Below are positions 11,898 through 22,281 of a stretch of 64,000 bases of DNA, piece after piece. The number at the start of each line of letters is the position of its first letter. The stretch's first letter is position 1. Origin of the DNA: Parelaphostrongylus tenuis (lineage: Eukaryota > Nematoda > Chromadorea > Rhabditida > Metastrongylidae); assembly GCA_019055375.1 (NCBI GenBank), contig JAHQIW010000671.1, forward strand, positions 1 through 64,000. Reading direction: 5' to 3'. The notes below the pieces were generated by a model. The model was not told the origin of the DNA, did not search any database, and worked only from the letters and a program-made list of their open reading frames with translations. A program made the position numbers and the translations under genes.

Positions 11898-12037
11898 GAC
11901 CGCTTGCTGCGGTGGTATGATCTTGTAATATACCCGATGATGTGGAGTGCTGTGCCAAAAAACATTTGCGTCAGCCGGGATTCGAACCCACATCTCACTC
12001 TTTCCGGGAGCGCATGCTAACCGTTGCACCACCGACG
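11898..12037 (-). mobile_element. tRNA-derived SINE, family A
   Basis: Minus-strand copy with terminal hairpin ACCGCAGCAAGCGGT, body with 'cactccacatcatcgggtat', box B GGATTCGAACC read on the opposite strand, and acceptor strand CCGACG at 12,037. It lies 68 bp from the plus-strand copy at 11,679-11,829, in opposite orientation. Confidence 0.8.
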
Positions 12038-12629
12038 ATCAAAAAGTGCCTTTTAAAAGGAAAAGGAAATGAGACCAAGCGCTTTCGAGACTCAATTTTA
12101 GCAAGTTGATCATCGAATTGCGGCAGGGCAAAACTAACTTTGAAAAAACCATGGAAACGCAGAGAGAAAAAAATCAGCCGTGCTCCTTCAAAAACGAAAA
12201 AGAAAAAAAAATTCGAGAGGATGTCAATGGTACAGACTGATAGTAAGCGGCAATTAAATCACAAAAACGTAAAGAATGGACTTTCTCTCTCAAAATTTAG
12301 AGGGAAATTCTTGCTTGCATCGAAATTTTTTTCTCAGTTTTTTCTGAAAGAAAAAAAAATTCTTCCAATTTAAAAGAAAAAAAAGGACAGAAAATAGCCC
12401 GAAGATCATCCCCGCTGACGGCCAAAATCGCCCAACCACTCAATCAAAGGCTCTGCCCTCTCCCGCCCGACGCCTCCTCCCTCTTCTGGCCGGCCGGCCG
12501 GCCGCGACGACGACGACGACACGGCAACCCGACGTCACTCGTCCGTAAATGCACTCGCACTCACACTGGGGTGCTTATCGATCCACGTTGGGAGCAAAAA
12601 ACGACACGTCAATCGGCGTATCGTCGGGA

Positions 12630-12762
12630 TTAATTCACGTCCAGAACGCTTTGCAGCAACGGCGACACTACACGCCCTTCTTGTCGCCACCGGAACATCG
12701 TGCCGTTGCCGCCACTACCATCAAGTAAATCCGTCAGCACCACGTCATTGATGCGGTCGGTC
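12630..12762 (-). CDS. Terminal exon of an unidentified protein-coding gene
   Basis: The minus strand shows an acceptor 'ctttcgttgcag' ending at 12,763, then an exon of 133 bp: one base to complete a codon, 43 codons and TAA (12,630-12,632). The peptide begins TDRINDVVLTDLLDGSGG and ends RVVSPLLQSVLDVN. Codon use is GC-rich and even, unlike surrounding sequence, and a pyrimidine-rich intron end precedes it. I do not recognise the family. Upstream exons should lie above 12,870 on the minus strand but were not found; a SINE (13,038-13,150) and a MITE occupy that side. A GC-rich stretch with (GAC)n and a GGCC repeat (12,485-12,520) would fall in its 3' UTR. Confidence 0.65.
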
Positions 12763-13037
12763 CTGCAACGAAAAGCAATCGCTGCAGGACCACAAAACCA
12801 ACTGTAGTTTTTTCTTTGAAGAAAAACTAAAAAGCGAATTTCGAGTAGAAATCGGCAAAAAATCAATCATCAAATGAAATGAACGGCAAGAACACTCAAT
12901 AACAATTGATGTATTTATTTATAATATGACTGAAGCAGAAAAGAAGACAAATTTTGGTGATATCTCACAAAAGGTGTTGAGTAAAAATTGCAAGCTTAAC
13001 TTGATACATGAGTGCTGAGAGCGCTAATAGAACGGAA

Positions 13038-13150
13038 ATCCCGGTAGTGTAGTGGGTAGCACGCGCCCCCGGAAGGCTATAACGCCGCTGGTTCAATCTC
13101 TCGCGCGGGTTCAAAGTTCTGCATTGCATATCACTCAACAACATTGGATA
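13038..13150 (+). mobile_element. tRNA-derived SINE, family B
   Basis: Head 'tcccggtagtgtagtgggta' (box A-like, close to TAGTGTAGTGGTTAGC) and a box B-like 'gcgggttcaa', then a tail 'gttctgcattgcatatcact'. Similar copies lie at 18,991-19,095 (+), 19,222-19,320 (-), 51,515-51,598 (-) and 57,735-57,797 (-). The tRNA head is mutated beyond function. Confidence 0.7.
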
Positions 13151-13285
13151 GATGCTATTTACTTCACTATGGACAAATCGATCAGGTGGCACATCTTCCA
13201 ACAAAATCCAATCGATCATTTAATACATTTCCACTTTTTCAGAAGTAACAAAAAAACGACGGAGAACGAGAGAACAAATTTTGAT

Positions 13286-13610
13286 CCTTTCGGGACCGTG
13301 TATCCATCTCCCCTGCATCTCTAACCCCCAGAGTGGCAACGCTGCATGGCCTGCTCCACCTCCTTTGCATCTGTAGCCCCAGCGTGGGAATGCATTGAAT
13401 GTATTTTTGTAATATTTAAACTATATTATCGATGTTATTTTCTTATTTACAACAACACACTATATTTTCATATAATGTAACACAGGAAAATGACAACAAT
13501 AGTACAATGGACAATAATACATTTAATGCGTTCCCACGCTGGGGGTCAGAGATGCAGAGGAAGTGGGTCCACAATCTCGAAAGGGTCAAGACTCAAGTTG
13601 CTAGTGTTTA
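13286..13610. mobile_element. Inverted-repeat MITE-like element
   Basis: 'cagcgtgggaatgcattgaa' on the left (about 13,381-13,400) is matched by 'ttaatgcgttcccacgctg' on the right (about 13,521-13,540), and the outer blocks 'gatcctttcgggaccgtg' and 'caatctcgaaagggtc' are also inverted copies. The central 120 bp is AT-rich. A decayed relative is at 33,425-33,565. No open frame. Confidence 0.7.
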
Positions 13611-14666
13611 TTTCGACTAGCAGCGTGATATACATCCTTTTCGGAGCTGAATTTTAAGTAATGCGAAAATACCACCTCTCGTTGACGAATGTATCTCAGC
13701 TCACAACCCTAGGAGACAGAAATAAATCTAAAAAGCAGAAAAAAAAGAGTTTGTTGTAGCACACGCTGACTATAAATCAAGGACACGCTGGAGAAGTATA
13801 TTCATCATCTTAACTGATAAAATCTGACAGCCCAGTTCTTGTCACTGATGGATTTGCTCACCGCTTTCTTAACCCTTGGTCTTTTGTTCTGAGATAGAAA
13901 AATAAAATGTCAATACTTATATTTTTATATAGAGATTAAAAACATCACAACCCCTTCCCCCACCTCGCCGACCAATTAGTTTTTTCAGTACAGTGATTTG
14001 CCTTGGAATAAGACTCTGTTTACATGTGTTTACATGACGGATTAAATCGGCAATGTGGCCCCGTGACCCTTTTTCGAGTTTTCTTTGGATTTGTGAGTTG
14101 AATGTGAACAACAACTTCTAGTGGTGTATGATCTGATGGAGACTGTTTCCATCCTTCGTAGTGAAATTCACTTCTTTTTTGGCCCTCATTAAGATTTAGG
14201 GTTTTGATGGTGGATATGGAGAGGTCGAAATAGCTACACAACTTCGAAGCCCCTCATACTAAACTTTCACACTTGATTTATGATTGTTACAAAAAAATTC
14301 GAAACCGAAATTTGGCTATCAATCTATAGCAGAGATAGATATAGCAAGATAATACTTCTATGGTTTCGCATCGGTATAAACCGACCGTATCCCCAAAACT
14401 ATTTGTCTATGGAGATTACTCAGTAAATCAACTCGTTACAGTTCAGACCACCTATATTGCTAAAAGGATCTGTTCGGAGCTTGTCACAGTGATAGAAAGG
14501 CTATGCTAATTTGGAACTACTCAATAAATCAACTCGTTACGAGCCAGACCACGTACATCGATAAAAGGATCCTAGCTTCCCATCTACTGCTTTTGAAACC
14601 TGGCTATAAACATTCATTCAATCAATCCACGAGAATGTTTGGAACCTTTTCAAGGCTTGTACCTCG

Positions 14667-14713
14667 GTGGCTTACGAACGTTTCGGCGATTTCGCCCGCT
14701 TCATGAGAGCCAC
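14667..14713 (-). ncRNA. Hammerhead ribozyme motif, family 2
   Basis: Minus strand: stem I GTGGCT with AGCCAC, both complete; core CTCATGA (one change from CTGATGA, at the invariant G5); stem II region AGCGGGCGAAATCGCC; core GAAA; stem III ACG-TT-CGT; cleavage triplet GTA. All parts except G5 fit. Compared with 8,558-8,604 the last stem I pair is T-A instead of A-T, a compensating change. The G5 change should abolish activity in this copy. Confidence 0.6.
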
Positions 14714-14934
14714 ACGCCCCACACTGAACCCTACTTTACAGCAAGTATATCGGACATTTTTAGTGATCGCACGTGACTGTGGTTAGCACCATTTTTTTCA
14801 GTCAAAGGTAATGTCTACATTTTCCTAGCAGCCAAAAGAAATCGACTGAGAAAAACGGTGATAGACACAATCACGTGCTATCTCTAAAAACATTCTACCA
14901 TCTCTGCTATAAGGTAGGGTTCAGTGTGGGGCGT

Positions 14935-14976
14935 ATGGCTCGTATGAAGCGGGCGATACCGCCGAAACGTACATAA
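14935..14976 (+). ncRNA. Decayed hammerhead-like motif (family 2)
   Basis: Right-arm counterpart: CGTATGA for the first core block, AGCGGGCGATACCGCC for stem II, intact GAAA, then CGTACATA. Stem I (ATGGCT with ATTCAC) no longer pairs. Useful for building the family consensus; likely inactive. Confidence 0.45.
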
Positions 14977-15534
14977 TTCACTGACATAGCGACCTTCAGG
15001 AAGACTTCAAACATTCCCAAGGGCTAGAAGGATCATCTGTTCGGGTTTCACACAGTAACTCAGAGATTATGGTAACCTTGAACTAATCAGTAAATTAACT
15101 CGATACGGATCAGACCATCTCTTCATTCTTAAAACGACTTGTTCGGGTGTCATGACAGTAGCACAAAGACTATTCTGATCGCGAACTGTTCGGTAAATCA
15201 ACTCGTTTACGACCAGACCACCTACATTGTCAAAATGATCATCTGTTCGGGGCGAGTCGTGATGCCCTACAATGGCCCATGTAATTGGATGTCACACATC
15301 ACATCACGACACGAGCGACCCCCACGACGTTCATCGAGGTCACATTGCATTCACCATGGAATCCACTTTATGAGACGATACTGAATTTACCAATAACTAT
15401 CACAAAGAGTTATGTATGTGAATAAGCGTTGAACGGAAATCCGATTAACACCTTTGACATTATTTTTGATTTACTTCAATTCAACCTCAGCCATGTAATA
15501 AATAATATTTTATTCTCTATCGAACAGATTTCTC

Positions 15535-15735
15535 GGGATGTCAACCACACCGCAAGTTGACCACGGACTCAATGGTCCGATTTCTTCACTAAAAGTCCAG
15601 AAGAAAGATATGATGCTCAGAATTCCCAGAGCGAGGAGGATTCAGTGGGCTACTTTAGCACACGATACGGGAATGTAGAAATTTCACTGGCGCCCGCAGT
15701 CACTCGACGATCAACGAGGCGAGAGCTGATGCAGG
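15535..15735 (+). pseudogene. RTE-type retrotransposon reverse transcriptase tail
   Basis: After a lost TRWSDFFTK block (traces at 15,570-15,600) the frame reads 'MMLRIPRARRIQWATLAHD', then TGM, a stop, and KFHWRPQSLDDQRGES before a stop. Closely related to the tails at 7,740 and 9,925. A hammerhead-like phrase follows 60 bp later. Confidence 0.75.
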
Positions 15736-15792
15736 TGATTTTACTTTATTCATAGGCTCATTCATGGGCAATCGACTAGAATCATCGCGGAT

Positions 15793-15820
15793 CTGAAGAA
15801 GACGAAACGTCGAAACGCTC
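15793..15820 (+). other. CTGAAGA...GAAACG hammerhead-like phrase
   Basis: CTGAAGA, one unpaired A, stem GACG-AAA-CGTC, then GAAACG. Two core blocks and a perfect stem II fit the hammerhead consensus with N7 = A. Stem III and the cleavage site cannot be drawn with confidence. It is the best preserved of three such phrases (9,147; 15,793; 61,617). Confidence 0.5.
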
Positions 15821-15959
15821 GAATTAATTAGTTGTATCAGCCTTGAGTAGACTCAATGATAAGATTGAATTTTTTTCTTTCATAATCAGATATTGTTGAG
15901 AATAAATAAAGTTACAGGTTGCGTAAGATGTTCGTGTCTTTTTAGTTTTTTTTTTATAT

Positions 15960-16830
15960 GATTTTTGCAATGAAACTGGATGGTTTTGGTATCGGTCGAT
16001 TGCGCATTTTCTTGTGAACATTTTGGCCTACAACTTTCATATAATTGCCCTGAGATGGAGCTGTCTTGAGAATAAATTCTTTCGCTGCTCATGCACGAAT
16101 TGCGCGTAGGGGAAAATATTAGTGAAGCGGTGCGAAAGATTAATAGAGCCTGGGGTAATGATACGGTTACAGAAAGTACGGCTAGGAAAACGCTCGCGAA
16201 GTTCAAGCTGGAGAGAAAAGTCTGGACGATCAATCGCGCTTGGGTCGTCTACAAGAAGTTAGTCAGCAAACTCTCCCTGAGATGGTCGAGGAGAATTTCA
16301 ATAACATGTCGAATCCTAGCCGAAGAGTTCGATAGTTGCTTCAAAACCAGAAAGCTATCGAGGTCGATAGAGAATACTTTGATTATTAGTTGCGCCTTTT
16401 ATTCGGAACAAAGTGTATCAAGAATCATATTAAAAAAACCAAAATGGTACGAACGTTTTACTCAACTATCATAATAAGAGCAAAGAAAAATTATTAATGG
16501 GTATTTTGCAACTACTCAAAAGCCCGATTTTCATGAAATCCCACCACGGATACTGGAAAAAACCTCGGCAACTGCCTTTTGTTCTAGATAAAACTCGGGC
16601 GAGGGACAACCAAATATCACCCCGGGCAAGTTTTATTTGTAAACAATTGGGAATTCATAAACGAATAAGCTTATGGTGTGTATGGGTGAAGCCGATCTTT
16701 GATGCTAATTAGAGATATTACGCCCAGTGGAATGTGTCCTAAGCAACTGATGGTAATGGCCGAGCTGAAGGAGAACAACATCAACAGCCTTCAAGTGGGA
16801 AAATAAAAACGCCCGAAAACTAGCCACGAA
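15960..16830 (+). pseudogene. Mariner transposase pseudogene (bandit/Hsmar1-like)
   Basis: The 5' terminal region 'ttgcgcattttcttgtgaac' (about 15,992) matches the inverted ends of the element at 41,074-41,717. The start is at 16,055 (MELS), with stops at codons 5 and 7. The N-terminal part reads LMHELRVGENISEAVRKINR, then WGNDTVTESTARKTLAKFK, the paired HTH of mariner transposases. After frame damage, a catalytic-region trace is seen at 16,620-16,705 (KRISLWCVWVKP, where mariners have KKVLLCIWWDWKG). The later part dissolves near 16,830. Clearly inactive. Confidence 0.8.
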
Positions 16831-17440
16831 CATTCACACACTGGGGATGACGTGAGATGGGCGGATAGAGATAACGCCGCCGGCGGCGATTAAGTTGCAA
16901 TCTCTCGGCATTTTACATCAATGACCCGATTTATTTTCCGGAAAAACATTTTCAGTGTGCAGTCTGACCCTGAAACAAACTAGAAAGAAACTGTTCGAGA
17001 GAAAAGCTTCGTAAGAGATGCAGATTGACAGATATACAAGAAAAACTTGTCGGTAGTGGTGGACAGATTCGTAGCTGACAATGAAATACGATAGCTTGAT
17101 GTTGATTCGGTTGTAAACAACCGAACATCAGAGTGACAATGAGAACGGTATAGAGACCGGACGTATTCACTTAGATCGACGAGAAGAGTATGGTCGTACA
17201 CAAACATTTGCTTGCGCATACTACTGACCTGGATTACTGACTAACCCTAACCAGCAGGCGGTCGGTCAGTCGTCGTTCGGTCGGTCAATCAATGATCCAT
17301 CAAGAGACGGACACTCTGGGGAAATATTGTGTGAGTTATTGGACAATAACGTACCCCGCACCCTAAGAAATCAGTGATATCCATAACACGACGACAAACG
17401 ACAGAAATGAAAGCACGAAGTTTTCGAACTACGCAGAGGA
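16830..17440. other. No gene seen
   Basis: Contains a GC palindrome 'cgccgccggcggcg' at about 16,874-16,887 and a probable SINE fragment around it ('aagttgcaatctctcgg'). Nothing else supported. Confidence 0.4.
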
Positions 17441-17466
17441 CACCATTTTTAAGCCTTTCAGAGGTC

Positions 17467-17513
17467 TGATAAGACGTACGTTTTGGCTTTCTAACAAGTG
17501 TCATCAGTAACAC
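17467..17513 (-). ncRNA. Hammerhead ribozyme motif, family 3, left arm
   Basis: Minus strand: GTGTTA, core CTGATGA, CACTTGTTAGAAAGCC, AAAA in place of GAAA, then CGTACGTC. The right half of stem II (AAGCC) is preserved here and the left half is lost; in the 17,754 copy the reverse is true. Stem I is only partly paired. Probably inactive. Confidence 0.5.
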
Positions 17514-17753
17514 ATGCCTTTCGGTCCAACCGTTCCTCTGCATCTAAGGGCACCTGCGCCGAACATGCATCACTGCACTTCAAGTAAAAGATTACGACAT
17601 TGGGATGATTTACAGTCGATTGCTCATGGACTGTAGAATGCATATTGCAATTACATTACTGATCGATTGCTTTTGAGACCTCGCTTGAAAAATCAATATA
17701 ATTTAGTAACATATTACCCTCCGTTGTATGGGAACGGTTTAACCGAAAAGCAT

Positions 17754-17800
17754 GTGTTACTGATGAGGCTTGTTAGAAAATCGAAACGTACGTCTAGCGC
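17754..17800 (+). ncRNA. Hammerhead ribozyme motif, family 3, right arm
   Basis: Stem I GTGTTA (17,754-17,759) with TAGCGC (17,795-17,800), six pairs including two G-U; core CTGATGA and GAAA intact; stem III is the palindrome ACGTACGT; cleavage triplet GTC. Stem II GGCTT...AAATC is damaged, but combining it with the left-arm copy restores GGCTT-GTTAGA-AAGCC, a perfect five-pair stem. Known type-I hammerheads have exactly this order of parts. Confidence 0.65.
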
Positions 17801-17879
17801 TAGAAGTGCCATATCAGACCTCTGAAAGGCTTGAAATATGCTATCAGATTATAGTGAATTTTGAGCGAGGTCTCAAAAA

Positions 17880-18980
17880 CAGTCGATTAGAAAGCTACTT
17901 AGAAGATTTCATGGATAAGCACCAAGTACTGAACTCCGTTTAATAGCATAGAGAAGAATGGATGCATTTTGGCCCAAACCTACCATTAATTATCAAGCCA
18001 ATGCTTTTATCTTCCCAGACCCATTTGCTACCGATGCCCGATCACGCAATGATGGGAGGCGTAGTGTGAGGGAGGGGGAGGATGGATGGACAGAATATGC
18101 AACAGTACTCGCATCCGACTACTCGGGAAAAACGTAGAACTGCCCAGATATCTCAGATGAAGAGGTGCCTCAATCTGAAAGTAATACTTGAGACCCTCGT
18201 TCCATAGTCGTGTAGGTAGGATTGTAATAAGCTCAATTATCGAATGCTTCGAGAGAATCGTTTTCGATAAAACCACAGAGTAAACTATGACGAATGATAT
18301 AATCGCCGACAGAAGCTAACACAGAGACGATTCAAATGACATCTGTCAGAGGCGTAAAGCTGTGCAAATCAAACCGAGATCGACGAAAGGCTCCAATAAT
18401 CTGGAGCATTCCACAGAAAGGATCAGGAACATTACAATCTACTCGGCTAAAAATTTTGAATATTGAATATGGGATTGCTGCCTAAACCGAATACGGTTGA
18501 TATCTTAAGCGGTTTTCCATCACCATACAACCTTCAAAATAGTTCCTTTATCACTTAATTTGCAGTAAAATAGGAGGATTCAACTGAGTTTGTAGTGAAA
18601 GCGATAACAGCCGTCAGAACCATGAGAACAGCTGATTTTCCAGTCATTAATCATATTTGACGCAGAGGAGAACTCCCCGATCGTAATGTATCTAATAGAC
18701 GTTAATTTAATTATTGAAGGGGAAAAGAGCTGTAGAAAGAAGAAGCACTATCGACTACTCTACTCAATCACATCTAATTATTCATAGTGGAAAAAACTAC
18801 GATTGATAGATGATATCCAAATCTTCAGGAAAGCGTCATCATCAAGTTGAATCTACAGTAATTCGGACTTCATAAGACTTACAGTAGGTTATCAAAGATA
18901 ATAAAAAGTAATATTGAAGCTTTGAAAGATGATTGAAGTAATATTAAGTACAATTGACAGGAAAGAGAATGAATGACAAC
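17880..18980. other. No gene seen
   Basis: Begins with a short phrase 'gagcgaggtctcaaaaacag' (17,862-17,881) related to the family 1 foldback flank. Beyond that, no exon, RNA or repeat supported. Confidence 0.4.
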
Positions 18981-18990
18981 AGAACAGCAG

Positions 18991-19095
18991 CTCCGGTAGT
19001 GCAGTGACTGACGCGCATCCCGGAAGGGGTGGGACGCGGGTTCAACTCCTAGGTGAGCTTCAAAATTTTGCATATCGTTCAACATTTTAGGATAA
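18991..19095 (+). mobile_element. tRNA-derived SINE, family B
   Basis: 'ctccggtagtgcagtgactg' (box A-like), 'gacgcgggttcaactcc' (box B-like), then a tail 'ttttgcatatcgttcaacat' close to that of the 13,038 copy. Confidence 0.7.
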
Positions 19096-19221
19096 TATCA
19101 GGTAATTAGTGATGAAAAGCTATAGTTTGAATAGCAGATAGTAATAACAGTAAATGACAGTGATTGATAGTGTGTTAGCAAAAGGAAGTCATAGTAATAA
19201 GTAAGATGAATTATATGGAAC

Positions 19222-19320
19222 AATGCTGAGTGACGCACAAAACTCGTGGCCTCGGGCGATAGCTGAACCCGTGTTTCACCCTCTCCGGGGTACGCGCTAA
19301 CCACTACACTATCGAGGCTC
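19222..19320 (-). mobile_element. tRNA-derived SINE, family B
   Basis: Minus strand: GAGCCTCGATAGTGTAGTGG and TTAGCGCGTACCCCGGAGAG form the head; box B-like 'acacgggttcagc'; 3' strand CGAGGCC pairs with the 5' GCCTCG. It faces the copy at 18,991-19,095. Confidence 0.7.
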
Positions 19321-19329
19321 CTAAGATGA

Positions 19330-21750
19330 GCTAATAGAAGTGATTCAAAAAAGTATTGAAAGAAATAAAAGAATATGTATGGGTTGGGACAAGCGACAGC
19401 AGCAGTAGCAGCAGGGATGAAAAAAAAGGGAATGGAGGATAGGGTTTGCTCATCGGACAGAGGGTGGACAGGTGCACATCCTTCACCGATCCGCCCCCTC
19501 CCACCACTGGAGATGATCTCAGGATGTGAAATCGACACGAAACATGATCTAATGAGCTGAAAACAGGTGTGAATTGACGCAGAAATCGATAAGTCAATAA
19601 TCTACCCAAAATTTCGGAGTAGCCGGATGATCGTTCGATCAACTTCAGCTGATTCAATCCATGTGAAATTCAATTGATGACGTCATTGTCGGGAAATCTG
19701 TGGATATTTGCAAGTAGAACTTGTATAAAGTCGTAAATTATGATATAAAAATGCAATCAAACTAGAAGAGAGCTCAAATAAATGACAACTGGCCTCATAG
19801 AAACGAACATTCCACTGAGAACAGGCGCAATCACCACGAAACGTGAAATCCATGTCCTAATCCGTAACGACATAAAAACTCGATTTGAATGGCTCGCACC
19901 GCTAAATCGGCGCCAAAGTGGAACTGATCGGACACTTGTGGTGCAGTGGTTAGAAGTGACGTGTGACACACCGTGGTCAACGGTTCGTGCACTCAAGAGT
20001 GATCACGCTTTTCTTCCCTGCGGCGTCGACGAACTGGTACCAAACTTCTGATCAACTCCTTCCAAGTCCTTGTCATTTTGTCCTTTTGATCAATTTTCAG
20101 TTTTGTGAATCCTTCTTTCATGTTTTATTTCCTTGGAAGCGTTTATCTACAATTAATGTCCGCTATGAAAACGGCAGCAGCAGTAAATTCTATTCTAAAG
20201 CTTATTTCGAGAAACAATCTTGCTTAGATGGGAAAAAGACAACTTGAGAAGGACTTCAAAGCCCTCTGATACAAATTCGAAAGATTTATGTAACCGTGGC
20301 GCATGGGTGGCACGCGGTTGAGGAAATGTTCCGAATGAATTCGCTCTAGAAAAAGGGAAATTAATGGGGAACGTTTAGCAGCGTGCCGTTCAAAAAATCA
20401 CACGCAGATAACTCATTTCAAAGTCTCCAGAGATAACGGGAAAATTTTTACGCAGTTCTTGGCAATGTCACGGAGTCTTATGCGGTTGTCGGAGCAAAAT
20501 GGGCCTGCGAGTGATTATGTCGATCACTTCAACACGAGAAAGCATTTGAAGAACCATTAACCCTTCTGGGACTCAATAGAATACACCTTAGTGATAAGCC
20601 TTTACTGCTAACAAGAAAGTCCCTCGAAGCTTGAATTTTGTTATATATGTATCACTTATTGAAAACGCGTCCCAATCCTCGTAGCCGTCCAGCGGAGAAA
20701 ACAGGAGTGCATCGAGGACGATGCACGCATCGCCGAAAAGGTTAAGCTATCAAAAATGTCCTCTTTACGATTCGGACAACATCTGATCAAACCATAAACA
20801 TCGCCCCCATCTATAGCGCTTTGACTGGATCCTTTTCAGTGCACGCCTTTCAGCATGTTTCCCATATAAACTCCTTTCACTAAAGGTTATGTAAGCAGAG
20901 AATGAAAAATTGAGTCAACGCTTTCAAAATCAACAAGCATGGATGCTTAACGACCAAATTCTATTCATCTAGAAACTTTTTCGATCCACATTTGAGCTCT
21001 CTGCCCACAGTGTGGAAGTGTACCAGGGAACGAATACCGCTAAGAGTTATGTGGGCAGAAAATAAAATATTTGCATAACACGCGTTTGTTTACGATCCGG
21101 GTGACATCTGAATAAACTTGCCACGTTGTCGTCACCTTTACTCCTTTGACTGAATTATTTGGGGTATTTCTAGAGAGTAGAGAAGCCGTCCACGCACTTT
21201 CTTTCATAAACAATCTCTGAACTAGAGACGATATTGAATTCTTTGCGATTCAGTTCTGTAGTAAGTGGCCACCGTCATCTTTCCGAATTTGAACATCGTT
21301 TGTTCTTGCACTGAATTGATTTCTTAAAGATAATTAACAAATTCATATTCATGACGTTTTTCTATTTCTATATTTATCTGCATTAGCCGCGAGCATATTA
21401 ATGCATGGAGCAGTTCAATTAATAACATATCATATAAACTGCTTTTCATTTAGCTAGTAAATGACTATATTTGATGAAAGCTTCTAAAACTGAAAAAGAG
21501 GAGGTATAACAGATGATCGCTTTGGAATTTACTGAAGTTCGTAGTGAGCGATTAGCATGAGAATATCCTATCGGATTTCCTCGATGACTCGGAAAATCCT
21601 TAAAATGACGGTGACTACGGAAATACGGATTAAAGAGTAAATCTTAGCGCAAAGATTGAAAAACAACTGCATGCGACGTATTTAATGTTTGCTTTGATGG
21701 TTTTTAACAATTCAAATTTATATCCAAATATAAACCTCATAATTATTTAA
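19330..21750. other. No gene seen; fragments of SINE-like sequence
   Basis: A degraded tRNA-like head ('ttgtggtgcagtggttagaa', about 19,936-19,955) lies inside an open frame at 19,782-20,051, so that frame is not treated as a gene. 'actgagaacaggcgcaatca' followed by 'ccacgaaacg' (19,812-19,842) faintly recalls hammerhead family 2. The rest is AT-rich with no supported feature. Confidence 0.4.
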
Positions 21751-21784
21751 TATGTCATGTGGTCTGTTAATGGGCTCTTGTACA

Positions 21785-21827
21785 GCCCGATACACGTGTT
21801 TCGACCTCACAGTCTCGCCAGTCGGGC
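21785..21827 (-). ncRNA. Hammerhead ribozyme motif, family 1, left arm
   Basis: Minus strand: stem I GCCCGA with TCGGGC, core CTGGCGA (A6 changed to G), stem II GAC...GTC, core GAAA, stem III ACACGTGT, cleavage triplet GTA. One essential core base is changed, so probably inactive. Confidence 0.6.
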
Positions 21828-22238
21828 AGAACCCTTCGTCTTTTAGTCTTTCAGCCAATCCTCTCGGGACCCCCTACTCTCCCCATAAAGAGGGAAGTGA
21901 CGACGAACGACTTACACTTTAAGTCAAGTGAAATTATCACCGAACACACAGTGTTGCACACTCGATTGCTCCTTGGCTGGTATTTTCTATAATATTATAC
22001 CTTTATTATCAAATAATGATTATGAGATATACTGAAATTTGAGGGTGGTCTGAATAAAATACTCGAAATAAAGGTATAATATCATAAAAATACCAGCCCG
22101 CATTAGAGTGTACAACACTGCATGGTCGGCGATAATTCCACTTGACTTACAGTGTGAATCGTTTACCACTTAATTCTTTTTAGCGAAAGTAGGTGCTCCC
22201 GAGAGGATTGGCTAAAAGACTAAAAGACGAAGGGTTTT

Positions 22239-22281
22239 GCCCAACTGACGAGACTGTAAGGTCGAAAAACGTGTATCGGGC
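22239..22281 (+). ncRNA. Hammerhead ribozyme motif, family 1, right arm
   Basis: Core CTGACGA and GAAA are intact, stem II GAC-TGTAAG-GTC. Stem III has one change (AAACGTGT) and stem I GCCCAA no longer fully pairs with TCGGGC. Weakened but core complete. Confidence 0.6.

Larger units (their letters stand above)
10470..12380. repeat. Purine-rich decayed tandem array with SINE insertions
   Basis: A phrase close to 'cattcaatgatagcaagtta' followed by 'aattgcggcag' recurs near 11,207, 11,372, 11,570, 12,095 and 12,230, with weaker copies near 10,490, separated by A/G-rich spacers such as 'gaaaaaaagg'. Spacing is about 165-200 bp once SINE insertions are removed. Open frames in this stretch are lysine-rich by-products of the purine bias. 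Confidence 0.55.
14632..15019. mobile_element. Foldback element, hammerhead family 2, copy 2
   Basis: Left end 'gaatgtttggaacctttt', right end 'gacttcaaacattcc'. Internal inverted blocks include 'gatcgcacgtgac' with 'aatcacgtgctat' and 'cccacactgaaccctac' with 'gtagggttcagtgtgggg'. The plan is the same as the element at 8,198-8,645, including the outward-facing hammerhead motifs. As in that copy, it is embedded in a local tandem repeat. Confidence 0.8.
14404..15260. repeat. Tandem repeat of about 105-115 bp interrupted by a hammerhead foldback element
   Basis: 'ctcagtaaatcaactcgtta' or close variants occur near 14,413, 14,518, 15,092 and 15,188, each followed by 'agaccac(c/g)tacat' and 'aaaaggatc'-like blocks and preceded by 'gaact'. 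Two units precede and two follow the foldback element at 14,632-15,019. Confidence 0.75.
17440..17850. mobile_element. Foldback element, hammerhead family 3
   Basis: Left arm 'aagcctttcagaggtctgat' (17,451-17,470) is the inverse of 'agacctctgaaaggctt' (about 17,816-17,832). Inside both arms are 'gtgttactgatga' and 'cttgttagaaa' blocks in opposite orientation, giving a minus-strand hammerhead motif on the left and a plus-strand one on the right. The central part (17,520-17,720) is not inverted. No open frame. Same architecture as families 1 and 2 with different sequence. Confidence 0.75.
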
